Below, piece by piece: positions 1 to 5,761 of a stretch of DNA of 6,686 bases. Origin of the DNA: Chloroflexota bacterium (GTDB taxonomy: Bacteria; Chloroflexota; Dehalococcoidia; Tepidiformales; Tepidiformaceae). The stretch is from the NCBI GenBank assembly GCA_025350285.1, contig JANXYE010000569.1, positions 1-6,686 of the forward strand, read 5' to 3'. Each line of letters starts with the position of its first letter. The first letter of the stretch is position 1. The notes beneath the pieces were generated by a model. It made no database searches, was not told the origin of the DNA, and saw only the letters and a program-made list of their open reading frames with translations. The position numbers and the translations under genes were made by a program.

Positions 1-333
1 GTCATCGCGGATGTGTCCGGCAAGAGATGCATCTCGTTCCTCACGATCGGCGATAACGGCGCCGCTCAGGTCGATGTCGCCCACGCGACGGGCGGCTTCT
101 CCCCATTCGCGTTCAATGTCAGCGAGATCCTTGTCTGAGACCCAGGGTTCGCCTGAAACGAGCAGTAATCCGGCCTCGCGCAGAGCGGCGACGCCGCGGT
201 CTTCTGTCTCGGGAAGGAGATCGAGAGCTTCCCGGACGAGTTCGGCTTCGCTGCAGCCGCGGCTAGCGGTGAGACGCTTAAGCTTGGCTTCGTCCTCGCT
301 GGTGATGTAGATCTGCTTCCGAATCATTGGCAC
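1..333 (-). CDS. Ribbon-helix-helix antitoxin-like protein, 3' end outside window
   Basis: Reading leftward from a GTG at 333-331, the frame stays open for 111 codons to the window edge, so the C-terminus is missing. The first ~40 residues (KQIYIT, then [17 protein letters not shown], then [12 protein letters not shown]) have the beta-strand/helix/helix pattern of CopG/Arc-type ribbon-helix-helix DNA-binding proteins, typical of type II antitoxins such as VapB. The later part is acidic and helical, which would suit toxin binding. GTG is preferred over the ATG two codons later (327-325) because AGGAGGA at 347-341 sits 7 bases before the GTG but 13 before the ATG. Known of the family: such antitoxins bind their own promoter and are usually followed by the toxin gene, often a PIN-domain RNase. 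Any toxin would lie beyond the left edge. A stand-alone RHH regulator is also possible. The RHH call is fairly firm; the antitoxin role is inferred. Confidence 0.7.
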   Translation of the reverse strand, partial: MPMIRKQIYITSEDEAKLKRLTASRGCSEAELVREALDLLPETEDRGVAALREAGLLLVSGEPWVSDKDLADIEREWGEAARRVGDIDLSGAVIADREERDASLAGHIRDD

Positions 334-340
334 GGGCGCT

Positions 341-347
341 TCCTCCT
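341..347 (-). promoter_or_regulatory. Strong Shine-Dalgarno for the RHH gene, decides its start
   Basis: The minus strand reads AGGAGGA at 347-341, a near-perfect anti-16S match. It lies 7 bases from an in-frame GTG (333-331) and 13 from the in-frame ATG (327-325), so the GTG is the better start. Confidence 0.65.
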
Positions 348-355
348 ACATCGTC

Positions 356-361
356 ACTATA
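356..361 (-). promoter_or_regulatory. Candidate -10 element of the RHH gene
   Basis: The minus strand reads TATAGT at 361-356 (5/6 match to TATAAT). A transcript starting near 349 would carry a short leader containing the Shine-Dalgarno at 347-341. No recognisable -35 lies 16-18 bases upstream, so this is a weak call. Confidence 0.3.
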
Positions 362-418
362 CATCATCTATGGCCTCCCGCTCCTGCCATCATCGTGTCA
401 GGAGTCCCCCGCGGAGCC

Positions 419-436
419 CGCGAACACCCGTTCGCG
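419..436. promoter_or_regulatory. Candidate LexA (SOS) operator of uvrB
   Basis: There is a perfect inverted repeat: CGCGAAC (419-425), spacer ACCC (426-429), GTTCGCG (430-436). The core CGAAC-N4-GTTCG (421-434) is the Bacillus/actinobacterial LexA (DinR) box form, also known in Dehalococcoides. Compared with CGAACRNRYGTTCG, only the third spacer base deviates. It covers the position where a -35 would lie for the TATAAT at 443-448, as expected for a repressor that excludes RNA polymerase. The gene it precedes, uvrB, is a classic SOS gene. The sequence match is direct; LexA binding is inferred. It lies between two divergent genes and could also affect the RHH gene. Confidence 0.7.
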
Positions 437-442
437 TCCTGC

Positions 443-448
443 TATAAT
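443..448 (+). promoter_or_regulatory. uvrB -10 element, probably giving a leaderless mRNA
   Basis: A perfect TATAAT consensus ends at 448. The usual start of transcription, 6-7 bases downstream, falls on the A of ATG 455 or next to it. No Shine-Dalgarno precedes ATG 455 or the in-frame ATG 461. The hexamer 17 bases upstream (420-425, GCGAAC) is a poor -35 and is covered by the candidate LexA box. This arrangement matches the leaderless promoters known from Deinococcus and Actinobacteria. Confidence 0.7.
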
Positions 449-454
449 AGCTGG

Positions 455-2581
455 ATGGCGATGCCGCTCCTTGCCCCGCACCGGAAGGCCAACCCCTTCA
501 AGCTTGTCTCCGACTACCAGCCAACGGGCGACCAGCCGGACGCGATCGCAAAGCTGGTCGAAGGGGTGGACCGCGGCGACCGCTGTCAGACACTGCTGGG
601 CGTCACGGGCTCCGGCAAGACGTTCACGATTGCGAACGTGGTCCAGCAGACGGGCCGTCCGACGCTCGTGTTGGCGCACAACAAAACGCTCGCCGCTCAG
701 CTCTGCTCGGAGCTGAAGGAGTTCTTCCCGGAGAACGCGGTCGAATACTTCGTCAGCTACTACGACTACTACCAGCCCGAGGCGTACATCCCGCGGACGG
801 ACACGTACATCGCCAAGGACGCGGACATCAACGAGGAGATCGATAAGCTGCGCCACGCGGCCACACGATCGCTTTTCACGCGGCGAGATGTGATCATTGT
901 CGCGAGCGTGAGCTGCATCTACGGGCTGGGCGAACCGGAGCAGTACCAGGAGTTCGTGCTCGGGTTCAAGCGCGGGGCGAGCTTTAAGCGCTCCGACGCC
1001 ATCCGCAAGATGGTGGAGATGCAGTACGAGCGGAACGACATGAACGTGGTGCGCGGCAAGTTCCGGCTGCGCGGAGATTCGCTGACGATCCTCCCGAGCT
1101 ACGACGAGCTGGCGATCCGGATCGACTTCTTCGGCGATGAAGTAGAGCGGATCGTCGAACTCGACCCGTTGACGGGCGAAATCATGGCCGAGCACGACGA
1201 GATCGAGATTTTCCCGGCAAAGCACTTCGTGACGACGGCAGACCGGATGGTGGGCGCGGTCGCGGGGATCGAAGCGGAGCTGGCGGCGCAGCTGGAGCAC
1301 TTCAAAACGCAGGGGAAGATCCTTGAAGCGGCCAGGATAGAGGAGCGCACGCACTACGACATCGAGGCGATGCGCGAGACCGGCTACTGCGCGGGCATCG
1401 AGAATTACTCGCGCCACCTGCAGGTGCGGGAGCCGGGGGCGACGCCCTGGTGCCTGCTGGACTACTTCCCGGATGACTGGCTGATCGTAGTCGATGAGTC
1501 GCACATGACACTCCCGCAGGTGCAGGGACAGTTCTTCGGGGACCGGGCGCGCAAGGAGACGCTGGTCGAATTCGGCTTTCGCCTGCCGAGCGCGCTCGAC
1601 AACCGGCCGCTCACGTTCGAAGAGTTCGACCGCCACATCAACCAGTGCATCTACGTGAGCGCGACCCCCGCGAAGTACGAAATCGAGCACTCGACCCAGG
1701 TTGTCGAGCAGGTCATCCGCCCGACGGGTCTGCTCGACCCGCAGATCTCGGTGCGGCCGACGAAGAACCAGATCGATGACCTGATGGACGAAGTGAAACT
1801 GACCGTCGCGAAGGGCCAGCGCATCCTGGTCACGACGCTGACGAAGAAGATGGCCGAGGACCTCGCGGACTACCTGCAAGAGATGGGGATCAAGACGCAC
1901 TACCTGCACTCTGAGGTGCAAACGTTCGACCGAGTCGAAATCCTGCGCGACTTGCGCCTCGGCATCTATGACTGCGTTGTAGGGATCAACCTGCTGCGAG
2001 AGGGCATCGACCTGCCGGAAGTATCGCTTGTCTGCATCCTCGATGCGGACAAGGAGGGCTACCTGCGCTCCAACCGGTCGCTGGTGCAGACGATCGGGCG
2101 GGCGGCACGGCACCTCGAGGGACGCGTGATTATGTACGCGGATAAGGTCACGCCGAGCATGCAGACCGCGATTGATGAGACGTACCGGCGGCGCGGGATC
2201 CAGGAGCAGTACAACACCGACCACAACATCGAAGCGGTCGGGATCGTCAAGGCGATCAAGGACATCACCGACCATGTGCGGCTGGCGCTGGCCGAAGAGA
2301 AGGGCGAGTACAACGCGGCCCCGACGCGCGAGATGCCGAAAGACGACATGCTGAGGATGGTGAAGGAACTCGAATCACAGATGAAGGCGGCGGCCAAGGC
2401 GCTGGAGTTCGAGAAGGCGGCGGGCCTGCGGGACAAGGTGGTGGAGTTGCGGCGGCAGCTCGTTGGGAGCGATTCGGAGGAACTGGAAGCGTTCGCGGCG
2501 GTGGCGGGCAAGGCGGGGCCTGTGCGGTATGGACGAAGTCAGGCGGGCGGGCGGGACCGGGGCCGGCGGTACCGGCGGTAG
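455..2581 (+). CDS. uvrB: UvrABC excinuclease subunit B
   Basis: UvrB is the DNA-damage-verifying helicase-like subunit of nucleotide excision repair. It is loaded by UvrA, opens DNA at the lesion and recruits UvrC for incision. The product is 708 residues (E. coli UvrB: 673). Visible motifs: Walker A GVTGSGKT (49-56); the tyrosine-rich beta-hairpin region [18 protein letters not shown] (101-118) that inserts between DNA strands; Walker B DESH (347-350); motif [11 protein letters not shown] (510-519); motif [10 protein letters not shown] (545-552); and a C-terminal UVR domain (about 635-669) that contacts UvrC. After it comes a ~39-residue tail ending in an Arg/Gly-rich run, absent from E. 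coli UvrB. ATG 455 is chosen over the in-frame GTG at 395 because the promoter and the candidate SOS box lie between them. ATG 461 is a possible alternative. The operator at 419-436 suggests SOS induction. brnT follows after 24 bp and may be co-transcribed. Confidence 0.98.
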   Translation: MAMPLLAPHRKANPFKLVSDYQPTGDQPDAIAKLVEGVDRGDRCQTLLGVTGSGKTFTIANVVQQTGRPTLVLAHNKTLAAQLCSELKEFFPENAVEYFVSYYDYYQPEAYIPRTDTYIAKDADINEEIDKLRHAATRSLFTRRDVIIVASVSCIYGLGEPEQYQEFVLGFKRGASFKRSDAIRKMVEMQYERNDMNVVRGKFRLRGDSLTILPSYDELAIRIDFFGDEVERIVELDPLTGEIMAEHDEIEIFPAKHFVTTADRMVGAVAGIEAELAAQLEHFKTQGKILEAARIEERTHYDIEAMRETGYCAGIENYSRHLQVREPGATPWCLLDYFPDDWLIVVDESHMTLPQVQGQFFGDRARKETLVEFGFRLPSALDNRPLTFEEFDRHINQCIYVSATPAKYEIEHSTQVVEQVIRPTGLLDPQISVRPTKNQIDDLMDEVKLTVAKGQRILVTTLTKKMAEDLADYLQEMGIKTHYLHSEVQTFDRVEILRDLRLGIYDCVVGINLLREGIDLPEVSLVCILDADKEGYLRSNRSLVQTIGRAARHLEGRVIMYADKVTPSMQTAIDETYRRRGIQEQYNTDHNIEAVGIVKAIKDITDHVRLALAEEKGEYNAAPTREMPKDDMLRMVKELESQMKAAAKALEFEKAAGLRDKVVELRRQLVGSDSEELEAFAAVAGKAGPVRYGRSQAGGRDRGRRYRR

Positions 2582-2605
2582 ACGAAACGTAATGGAATAG
2601 CTACG

Positions 2606-2923
2606 ATGGTAGTTACATCCGTCCGAGAGGCAGTCATAGCGGACGCTGACAGCCGGTTCGATTGGGACGACGACAACATCGAGCACATCGCACGCCACGG
2701 GCTCGAACCGTTCGAGGCAGAGGAGGCGCTCGACGACCCTCATAGCTTCACCTACGGCGTCGAGTCGAAGTACGAACCGCGCTTCGTCGCCGTAGGGTCC
2801 ACTCAAGACGGACGCGTGATCGCCGTCGTCTATACACCGCGAGGACGCCGCCTGCGCGTCGTCACCGCCCGGAGGACAGTGGGATGGGAAATAGCACGGT
2901 ACCGGCGTCGAGGCCGGAAGTAG
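2606..2923 (+). CDS. brnT: BrnT-family toxin (DUF497)
   Basis: This 105-residue basic protein fits the BrnT family: small RelE-fold ribonuclease toxins that cleave RNA and slow growth, held in check by the partner antitoxin. Recognisable blocks are RFDWDDDNIEHIARHGL (17-33), then FEAEEALDDP (36-45), RFVAVGSTQDGRVIAVVYT (59-77) and the RVVTARRT block (84-91), followed by an Arg-rich end. These match the usual order: FxWDxxKxxxNxxKHG-like start, FEEA..DDP, R..aiG...gr...vvyt and iRiISAR. The length is normal to slightly long (about 90-100 is common). No clear Shine-Dalgarno precedes ATG 2606, so the start is less certain. It may be translated poorly, from the uvrB transcript or from an unseen promoter. 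Its 3' end overlaps the antitoxin gene by 40 bases, supporting a toxin-first operon as in Brucella brnTA. Confidence 0.88.
   Translation: MVVTSVREAVIADADSRFDWDDDNIEHIARHGLEPFEAEEALDDPHSFTYGVESKYEPRFVAVGSTQDGRVIAVVYTPRGRRLRVVTARRTVGWEIARYRRRGRK
2871..2875 (+). promoter_or_regulatory. Shine-Dalgarno of the antitoxin, inside brnT
   Basis: GGAGG lies 8 bases before ATG 2884, inside the toxin reading frame. The antitoxin therefore has a much stronger ribosome site than the toxin, which fits the need for antitoxin excess in type II modules. Confidence 0.6.
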
Positions 2924-3240
2924 GCCCAGCAACGTTAATCGAGATCGACGGTCCGGCTGAAATACCTGATTTCCAAAGCGAGCGAGAGGAGGCCGACTTT
3001 TGGGGAACGCACGCAATGTCTGAGCGGTACTTCAACCTCGTTGGTGAGGCCACCGGCGACGGCCTTCCACCCCCGCGGCCACGGACAACGCCGCTCGCGA
3101 TCAGGTTCGACCAGGCGACGATCCGTCGGCTTAAGGCCGTCGCGTGGCGCAAGAACAAGGGCTACCAGACCCTCCTGAAGGAATTCGTCTGCGAGCGGCT
3201 CTACGAAGAAGAGAAGCGCGAAGGCATCCTCCCGGGTTGA
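2884..3240 (+). CDS. brnA: BrnA/CopG-type antitoxin of the BrnT toxin
   Basis: The product has 118 residues. The segment IPDFQSEREEADFWGTHAMSE (28-48) matches the 'P.F.sE.EEA.FW.tHd..' signature of the CopG-antitoxin/BrnA family, thought to be the toxin-contacting region. A proline-rich linker (62-70) leads to a C-terminal ribbon-helix-helix domain: strand LAIRFD (71-76), then helices over ATIRRLKAVAWRKNKGY and QTLLKEFVCERLYEEE (78-110). Known of the family: the protein dimerises through this domain, represses its own operon and neutralises BrnT. The N-terminal ~27 residues are longer than usual and look poorly conserved. The start at 2884 is supported by GGAGG 8 bases upstream. The 40-base overlap with brnT implies translational coupling. 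It ends 10 bp short of the stop of the convergent TPR gene, with no clear terminator between them. Confidence 0.85.
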   Translation: MGNSTVPASRPEVGPATLIEIDGPAEIPDFQSEREEADFWGTHAMSERYFNLVGEATGDGLPPPRPRTTPLAIRFDQATIRRLKAVAWRKNKGYQTLLKEFVCERLYEEEKREGILPG

Positions 3241-3250
3241 GGCGGGCTGG

Positions 3251-4225
3251 CTATCGCCTGCGCTTTTGCGAAGGCCCCTTCGCGCCCGGGGCGGGCTTGA
3301 CCGCGCCACCCTCCTTGCGGAACCAGCGTTCGAGACCGATAAGCGGCGCGAAGGCCGGGGAGATGGCTAACGTTATGTACTGCGCTTCGTCCACGCCGCC
3401 TGGCTTCGAGTCGCCCGTGAGGTGGCCGATCCACTTGCGCGTGCCGTTCACGAAGCCCATCACGTGCGGGTTCGCCTGGCGGGCCTGCTGCAGGGCGCGA
3501 CGGGCGCCAGGGCCGTCGGCCTCGCGTCCGTAGGTGATGACCGCGCGCATGAAGCGCGTCATTGAGGTGTCGGGGCAGTAGGCGAGCGCTCCATCGGCGG
3601 CGGAGTCTTCCCTCAGGAGCGCCTTCACCAGCGCATAGCGCGGCAGGACCTCGTGGCTATCCTCCGGGTCGATGTGGAGGGCCTGCTGGTAGCGCTCGGC
3701 CGCTGGAGCAAAGTCGCCGTAGGTGGCCAGCACCTCGCCCAGCCCGCGCAGGCTGGTCAGATAGAGTTCGTGCTCGTCGCATTCTCGGAACCCTGGCGAG
3801 TCCGTGGTCAGGCCCCTCCCGGCCAGACGGCGGTCGAGCGCATCCAACGCGATCGAATAAAACGGCTGCATCAGCATTGGCCCTTGTTGCTGGCCCTCGA
3901 CGATGTTCGAGACCCACATGTAGGCTTCGGCGCAGTCGGGCCAGGCGGTGAGCGCGTCCATCAGCCAGCCGAACGAGATGAGCGGGTCGATTCCGCCGGT
4001 CTCGTCGGTCTTGCGGACGAGCGCCTTGGCGAAATCGGGCTCTGATTCGCCCTCGGGGATGCGCGGCTTCCGGTAGCGGCTCAAGAGGGCGCGGGCACGT
4101 TCGCCCAGGGCCTCGGGCGAACGCAAACCGTCCGTGTACCAGAGGTCCAGCACCTGGAACATGAACCGTTCGAACGGAACCTTGTCGTCCTCGCTCACGG
4201 AGAGCTTCGTTGGCACAGCCGCCAT
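3251..4225 (-). CDS. ST7-like TPR protein, downstream paralogue
   Basis: The protein has 324 residues, no signal peptide and no membrane segment, so it is probably cytoplasmic. It resembles bacterial ST7-like tetratricopeptide proteins of unknown function: ALTAWPDCAEAYMWVSN (91-107); a TPR-like helical pair GLGEVLATYGDFAPAAERYQQALHIDPEDS (161-190); RYALVKALLRED (196-207); a family-style GDSPEARRAL-like block seen as ADGPGARRALQQARQANPHVMGF (236-258); and a Trp-containing C-terminus (APLIGLERWF, 293-302) followed by a basic tail KRRR. ATG 4225 is chosen because the upstream open frame to 4456 reads through the 3' end of the neighbouring gene and gives a low-complexity Arg/Ser stretch. A GATAAT at 4238-4233 lies 7 bases before the ATG. 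It is co-directional with a longer paralogue that ends 55 bp upstream. TPR scaffolding is inferred; the partner is unknown. Confidence 0.8.
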   Translation of the reverse strand: MAAVPTKLSVSEDDKVPFERFMFQVLDLWYTDGLRSPEALGERARALLSRYRKPRIPEGESEPDFAKALVRKTDETGGIDPLISFGWLMDALTAWPDCAEAYMWVSNIVEGQQQGPMLMQPFYSIALDALDRRLAGRGLTTDSPGFRECDEHELYLTSLRGLGEVLATYGDFAPAAERYQQALHIDPEDSHEVLPRYALVKALLREDSAADGALAYCPDTSMTRFMRAVITYGREADGPGARRALQQARQANPHVMGFVNGTRKWIGHLTGDSKPGGVDEAQYITLAISPAFAPLIGLERWFRKEGGAVKPAPGAKGPSQKRRR

Positions 4226-4232
4226 GCTCTCG

Positions 4233-4262
4233 ATTATCGCAGCGACAGCCGCGACCGGCCAA
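4233..4262 (-). promoter_or_regulatory. Candidate leaderless promoter of the second TPR gene
   Basis: The minus strand shows TTGGCC (4262-4257, 4/6 of TTGACA), an 18-base spacer, and GATAAT (4238-4233, 5/6 of TATAAT). Seven bases then separate it from ATG 4225, which has no Shine-Dalgarno. It lies wholly in the 55-bp gap after the upstream paralogue. The geometry repeats that seen before uvrB. Confidence 0.5.
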
Positions 4263-4280
4263 GCGGACCACCGCCCGAGC

Positions 4281-5270
4281 CTAGATTTCGCGGGGGCCGC
4301 TGCGCTTCGGCTTCTCCGGGGGCTTCGCGCGCACGCCCGAGACGTAGCCGACTTCCTTCTGGAGCCACTCGATAGCGCCGGGCGTGACCTTCCACGTGGT
4401 GAGGACGAGTGGGGCGAATGCGAGCGCCTCGTCCTCGGTACCGAGTTCGAAGTCAAGCGGCCCAGGGCCTGGGATGGGCTTCTCCCCCGTCAGGTAGGGG
4501 ACGATGTACGGGTTGACGGTCTTCGCCATCTGCAAGCGCGAGCTGGCGGCCGGGCCATCCCCGGATTCGTGGAAGGCGATGAGCGCCAAACCGTAAAGCA
4601 TGGGCACGGACGGCTCTTCGTAAGCGTCGATGAGTACCTGGGCGTTCGCAAGGTCACCTGAAGCGATGAGGAGCGTGAGCAACTCATAACGCGCGCCGAG
4701 GGCATCGGCGCTATCAAGGCGGAGGACCTCACCGAGATGGAGCATGGCGGCTTCTGGTTCGCCAGCGGCCATGTGCGCCCGCGAGAGGCCCGCGAGCGCC
4801 TGCAGGAACGGGAGCGCGTCCTCGTGCTCCGAGAACGAGCCCGTGTACTCATGCATCTTTTCGGGACCGATGGCCTCGGCACCGGCGATGGCGGCCAGGG
4901 TGTAGAGGATGACCGTCAGCTCGACCTCTTCGCCGGTCTCCAGCGCGAGGAGCAGGTAGGCCTCGCAACAGTTCGGCCAGAGCCGGAGCGCATCGAGGGC
5001 GAGGACATCGCCTTCGTCCGAATCCCACGCCCGATCGACCAACTCCTGCGCCTGTCGCTCCACCCGGACGCCCAAAACGCGGGGCGGGGCGGGGTGGGAC
5101 GCCAGCAGGCGGTCAACTTGTGCCTTAAGTTGCCTCGGGTCGGCGGCGGCGCCGCTCTCCTCGGCGTTCATGAAGATGTCGATGACGCCCGCCACAAACG
5201 CAAGTACGGGGTGCTCGGGCGAGATACCTGGCGGGAGCGGCCGCACCGATGGGTCGAAGAAGTTGGGCAC
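4281..5270 (-). CDS. ST7-like TPR protein, upstream paralogue
   Basis: The protein has 329 residues and no export signal. It shows the ST7-like/TPR layout more clearly than its neighbour: DALRLWPNCCEAYLLLALE (93-111), a probable TPR around LPFLQALAGLSRAHMAAGEPEAAMLHLGEVLRLDSADALGARYELLTLLIASGD (153-206), a further helical unit ANAQVLIDAYEE to GLALIAFHESGDGPAASSRL (209-246), the NPYIVPYLTGEKP block (253-265; family style NPhVPxYLLG), and a C-terminal WKVTPGAIEWL motif (293-303). These blocks align in order with the gene downstream, so the two look like an old tandem duplication. The GTG start at 5270 is supported by GGAG at 5281-5278, 7 bases away. ST7-like proteins in bacteria have no established function; a protein-protein interaction role is inferred from the repeats. 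The C-terminal tail is Lys/Pro-rich. Confidence 0.82.
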   Translation of the reverse strand: MPNFFDPSVRPLPPGISPEHPVLAFVAGVIDIFMNAEESGAAADPRQLKAQVDRLLASHPAPPRVLGVRVERQAQELVDRAWDSDEGDVLALDALRLWPNCCEAYLLLALETGEEVELTVILYTLAAIAGAEAIGPEKMHEYTGSFSEHEDALPFLQALAGLSRAHMAAGEPEAAMLHLGEVLRLDSADALGARYELLTLLIASGDLANAQVLIDAYEEPSVPMLYGLALIAFHESGDGPAASSRLQMAKTVNPYIVPYLTGEKPIPGPGPLDFELGTEDEALAFAPLVLTTWKVTPGAIEWLQKEVGYVSGVRAKPPEKPKRSGPREI

Positions 5271-5314
5271 GGGCGAACTCCAATCCGGACCGGCGGGGCG
5301 GCCCGGCCACGAAC

Positions 5315-5320
5315 ATCGTA
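5315..5320 (-). promoter_or_regulatory. Weak candidate -10 for the upstream TPR gene
   Basis: The minus strand reads TACGAT at 5320-5315 in the 5271-5355 gap. It keeps the key first, second and last bases of TATAAT but has no -35 partner at 16-18 bases. It is the best -10 I can find for this gene. Confidence 0.2.
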
Positions 5321-5355
5321 CGTCACGGCGCGTTGACGGGTAGGCCGGGATACTG

Positions 5356-5481
5356 ATGATTGCGCCCGTGGCCCGAGATCTCGACGCGCTCCTCGCGGCG
5401 CTGCGCTCCTACCCGCCGGGCGGTGATCGCATCTCGGGCATCCCGCGCTCGAAACATTTGGTACGCTGGCTGCGTCCGTAG
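5356..5481 (+). CDS. Possible small protein (41 aa), uncertain
   Basis: A short ORF reads ATG at 5356 to TAG at 5479-5481. The peptide has an amphipathic-looking start (VARDLDALLAALRSY, 5-19) and a basic end (RSKHLVRWLRP). No homologue comes to mind. A possible promoter is TTGACG (5333-5338), 16 bases, then GATGAT (5355-5360). This would put the transcript start at or near an in-frame GTG at 5368, giving a 37-residue leaderless product. The stop codon overlaps AGGAG (5480-5484) ahead of the next gene, which would allow coupling. It could equally be untranslated leader or chance coding in GC-rich DNA. Confidence 0.3.
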   Translation: MIAPVARDLDALLAALRSYPPGGDRISGIPRSKHLVRWLRP

Positions 5482-5497
5482 GAGAAATGGGTTCGGA

Positions 5498-5761
5498 ATG
5501 AGTTACTTCTTGATGGAGTTCAACCGCGACGACGCGAGTCGGATCCTCACGCGGTTCGAGAACTCGCAGGCAGCCTTGGCCGCCCTTCGCGAACACGAAG
5601 CCGCTCGACGGCCCGAGGTTGAAGTCGTGCTGTTGATGGCCGAGAGCGAGGACCAACTCAGACGCACACACGGCCGCTACTTCATGACCATCCGCGAAAT
5701 GGCTCAGCGCATGACGAACGAAGTTCTTGCCTCCGCTCGCGAACCCTTCGTTACCGCTTGA
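5498..5761 (+). CDS. Small conserved-looking hypothetical protein (87 aa)
   Basis: I recall similar short uncharacterised proteins from Actinobacteria and Chloroflexi but no assigned function. The sequence starts with a hydrophobic strand (MSYFLMEFNRD). It then has a probable helix (SQAALAALREHEAARR, 29-44), a strand EVEVVLLMAES (46-56), and a second helix EDQLRRTHGRYF (57-68) that continues into MTIREMAQRMTNEVLA. This alpha/beta layout suggests a compact cytosolic domain without signal peptide or membrane span. Start choice: ATG 5498 is the only good in-frame start before the conserved-looking region; AGGAG at 5480-5484 is 13 bases away, a long spacing. Upstream in-frame sequence (from a TTG at 5360) overlaps another frame and looks non-coding. 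Its last 11 bases overlap the convergent oxidoreductase gene. Confidence 0.7.
   Translation: MSYFLMEFNRDDASRILTRFENSQAALAALREHEAARRPEVEVVLLMAESEDQLRRTHGRYFMTIREMAQRMTNEVLASAREPFVTA

Noticed and set aside
11..310. 99-codon plus-strand ORF at the left edge
   Set aside because: Ser/Arg/Ala low-complexity product antisense to a well-formed RHH protein with a strong ribosome site.
395..454. 20-codon N-terminal extension of uvrB from GTG 395
   Set aside because: It runs through the palindrome and the TATAAT, and the peptide does not resemble UvrB N-termini, which begin near the [14 protein letters not shown] block.
398..2275. 625-codon open frame antisense to uvrB
   Set aside because: It is Arg/Asp/Val/Leu-rich with no recognisable domain, as expected for the complement of GC-rich coding DNA. 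uvrB is certain on the other strand.
2593..2598. TGGAAT 7 bases before ATG 2606 as a leaderless -10 of brnT
   Set aside because: It lacks the critical A at the second position and has no -35; co-transcription with uvrB is as likely.
2702..2716. Palindrome CTCGAAC-C-GTTCGAG, SOS-box-like
   Set aside because: The spacer is 1 base rather than 4, and it lies inside brnT coding for Leu-Glu-Pro-Phe-Glu, so codon choice explains it.
3240..3267. Possible terminator AGGCG...CGCCT followed by GCGCTTTT between brnA and the TPR gene
   Set aside because: A 5-bp stem with a 10-base loop and only four T's after an intervening GCGC is too weak to call.
3268..3283. Hairpin GCGAAGG-CC-CCTTCGC near the 3' end of the TPR gene
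   Set aside because: The loop is only 2 bases, it is within coding sequence, and the T-run precedes it on the plus strand instead of following, so it is not an intrinsic terminator.
4166..4177. 12-bp palindrome CCGTTCGAACGG
   Set aside because: It sits within the TPR coding sequence, has no N4 spacer, and can arise from Pro-Phe-Glu-Arg codons.
4226..4456. 77-codon upstream extension of the second TPR gene
   Set aside because: It overlaps the end of the upstream paralogue out of frame and is Arg/Ser-rich, and a better start with a promoter exists at 4225.
4737..5336. 199-codon plus-strand ORF and similar plus-strand ORFs across 3144-4661
   Set aside because: Antisense to the two TPR genes; compositionally biased with no family resemblance.
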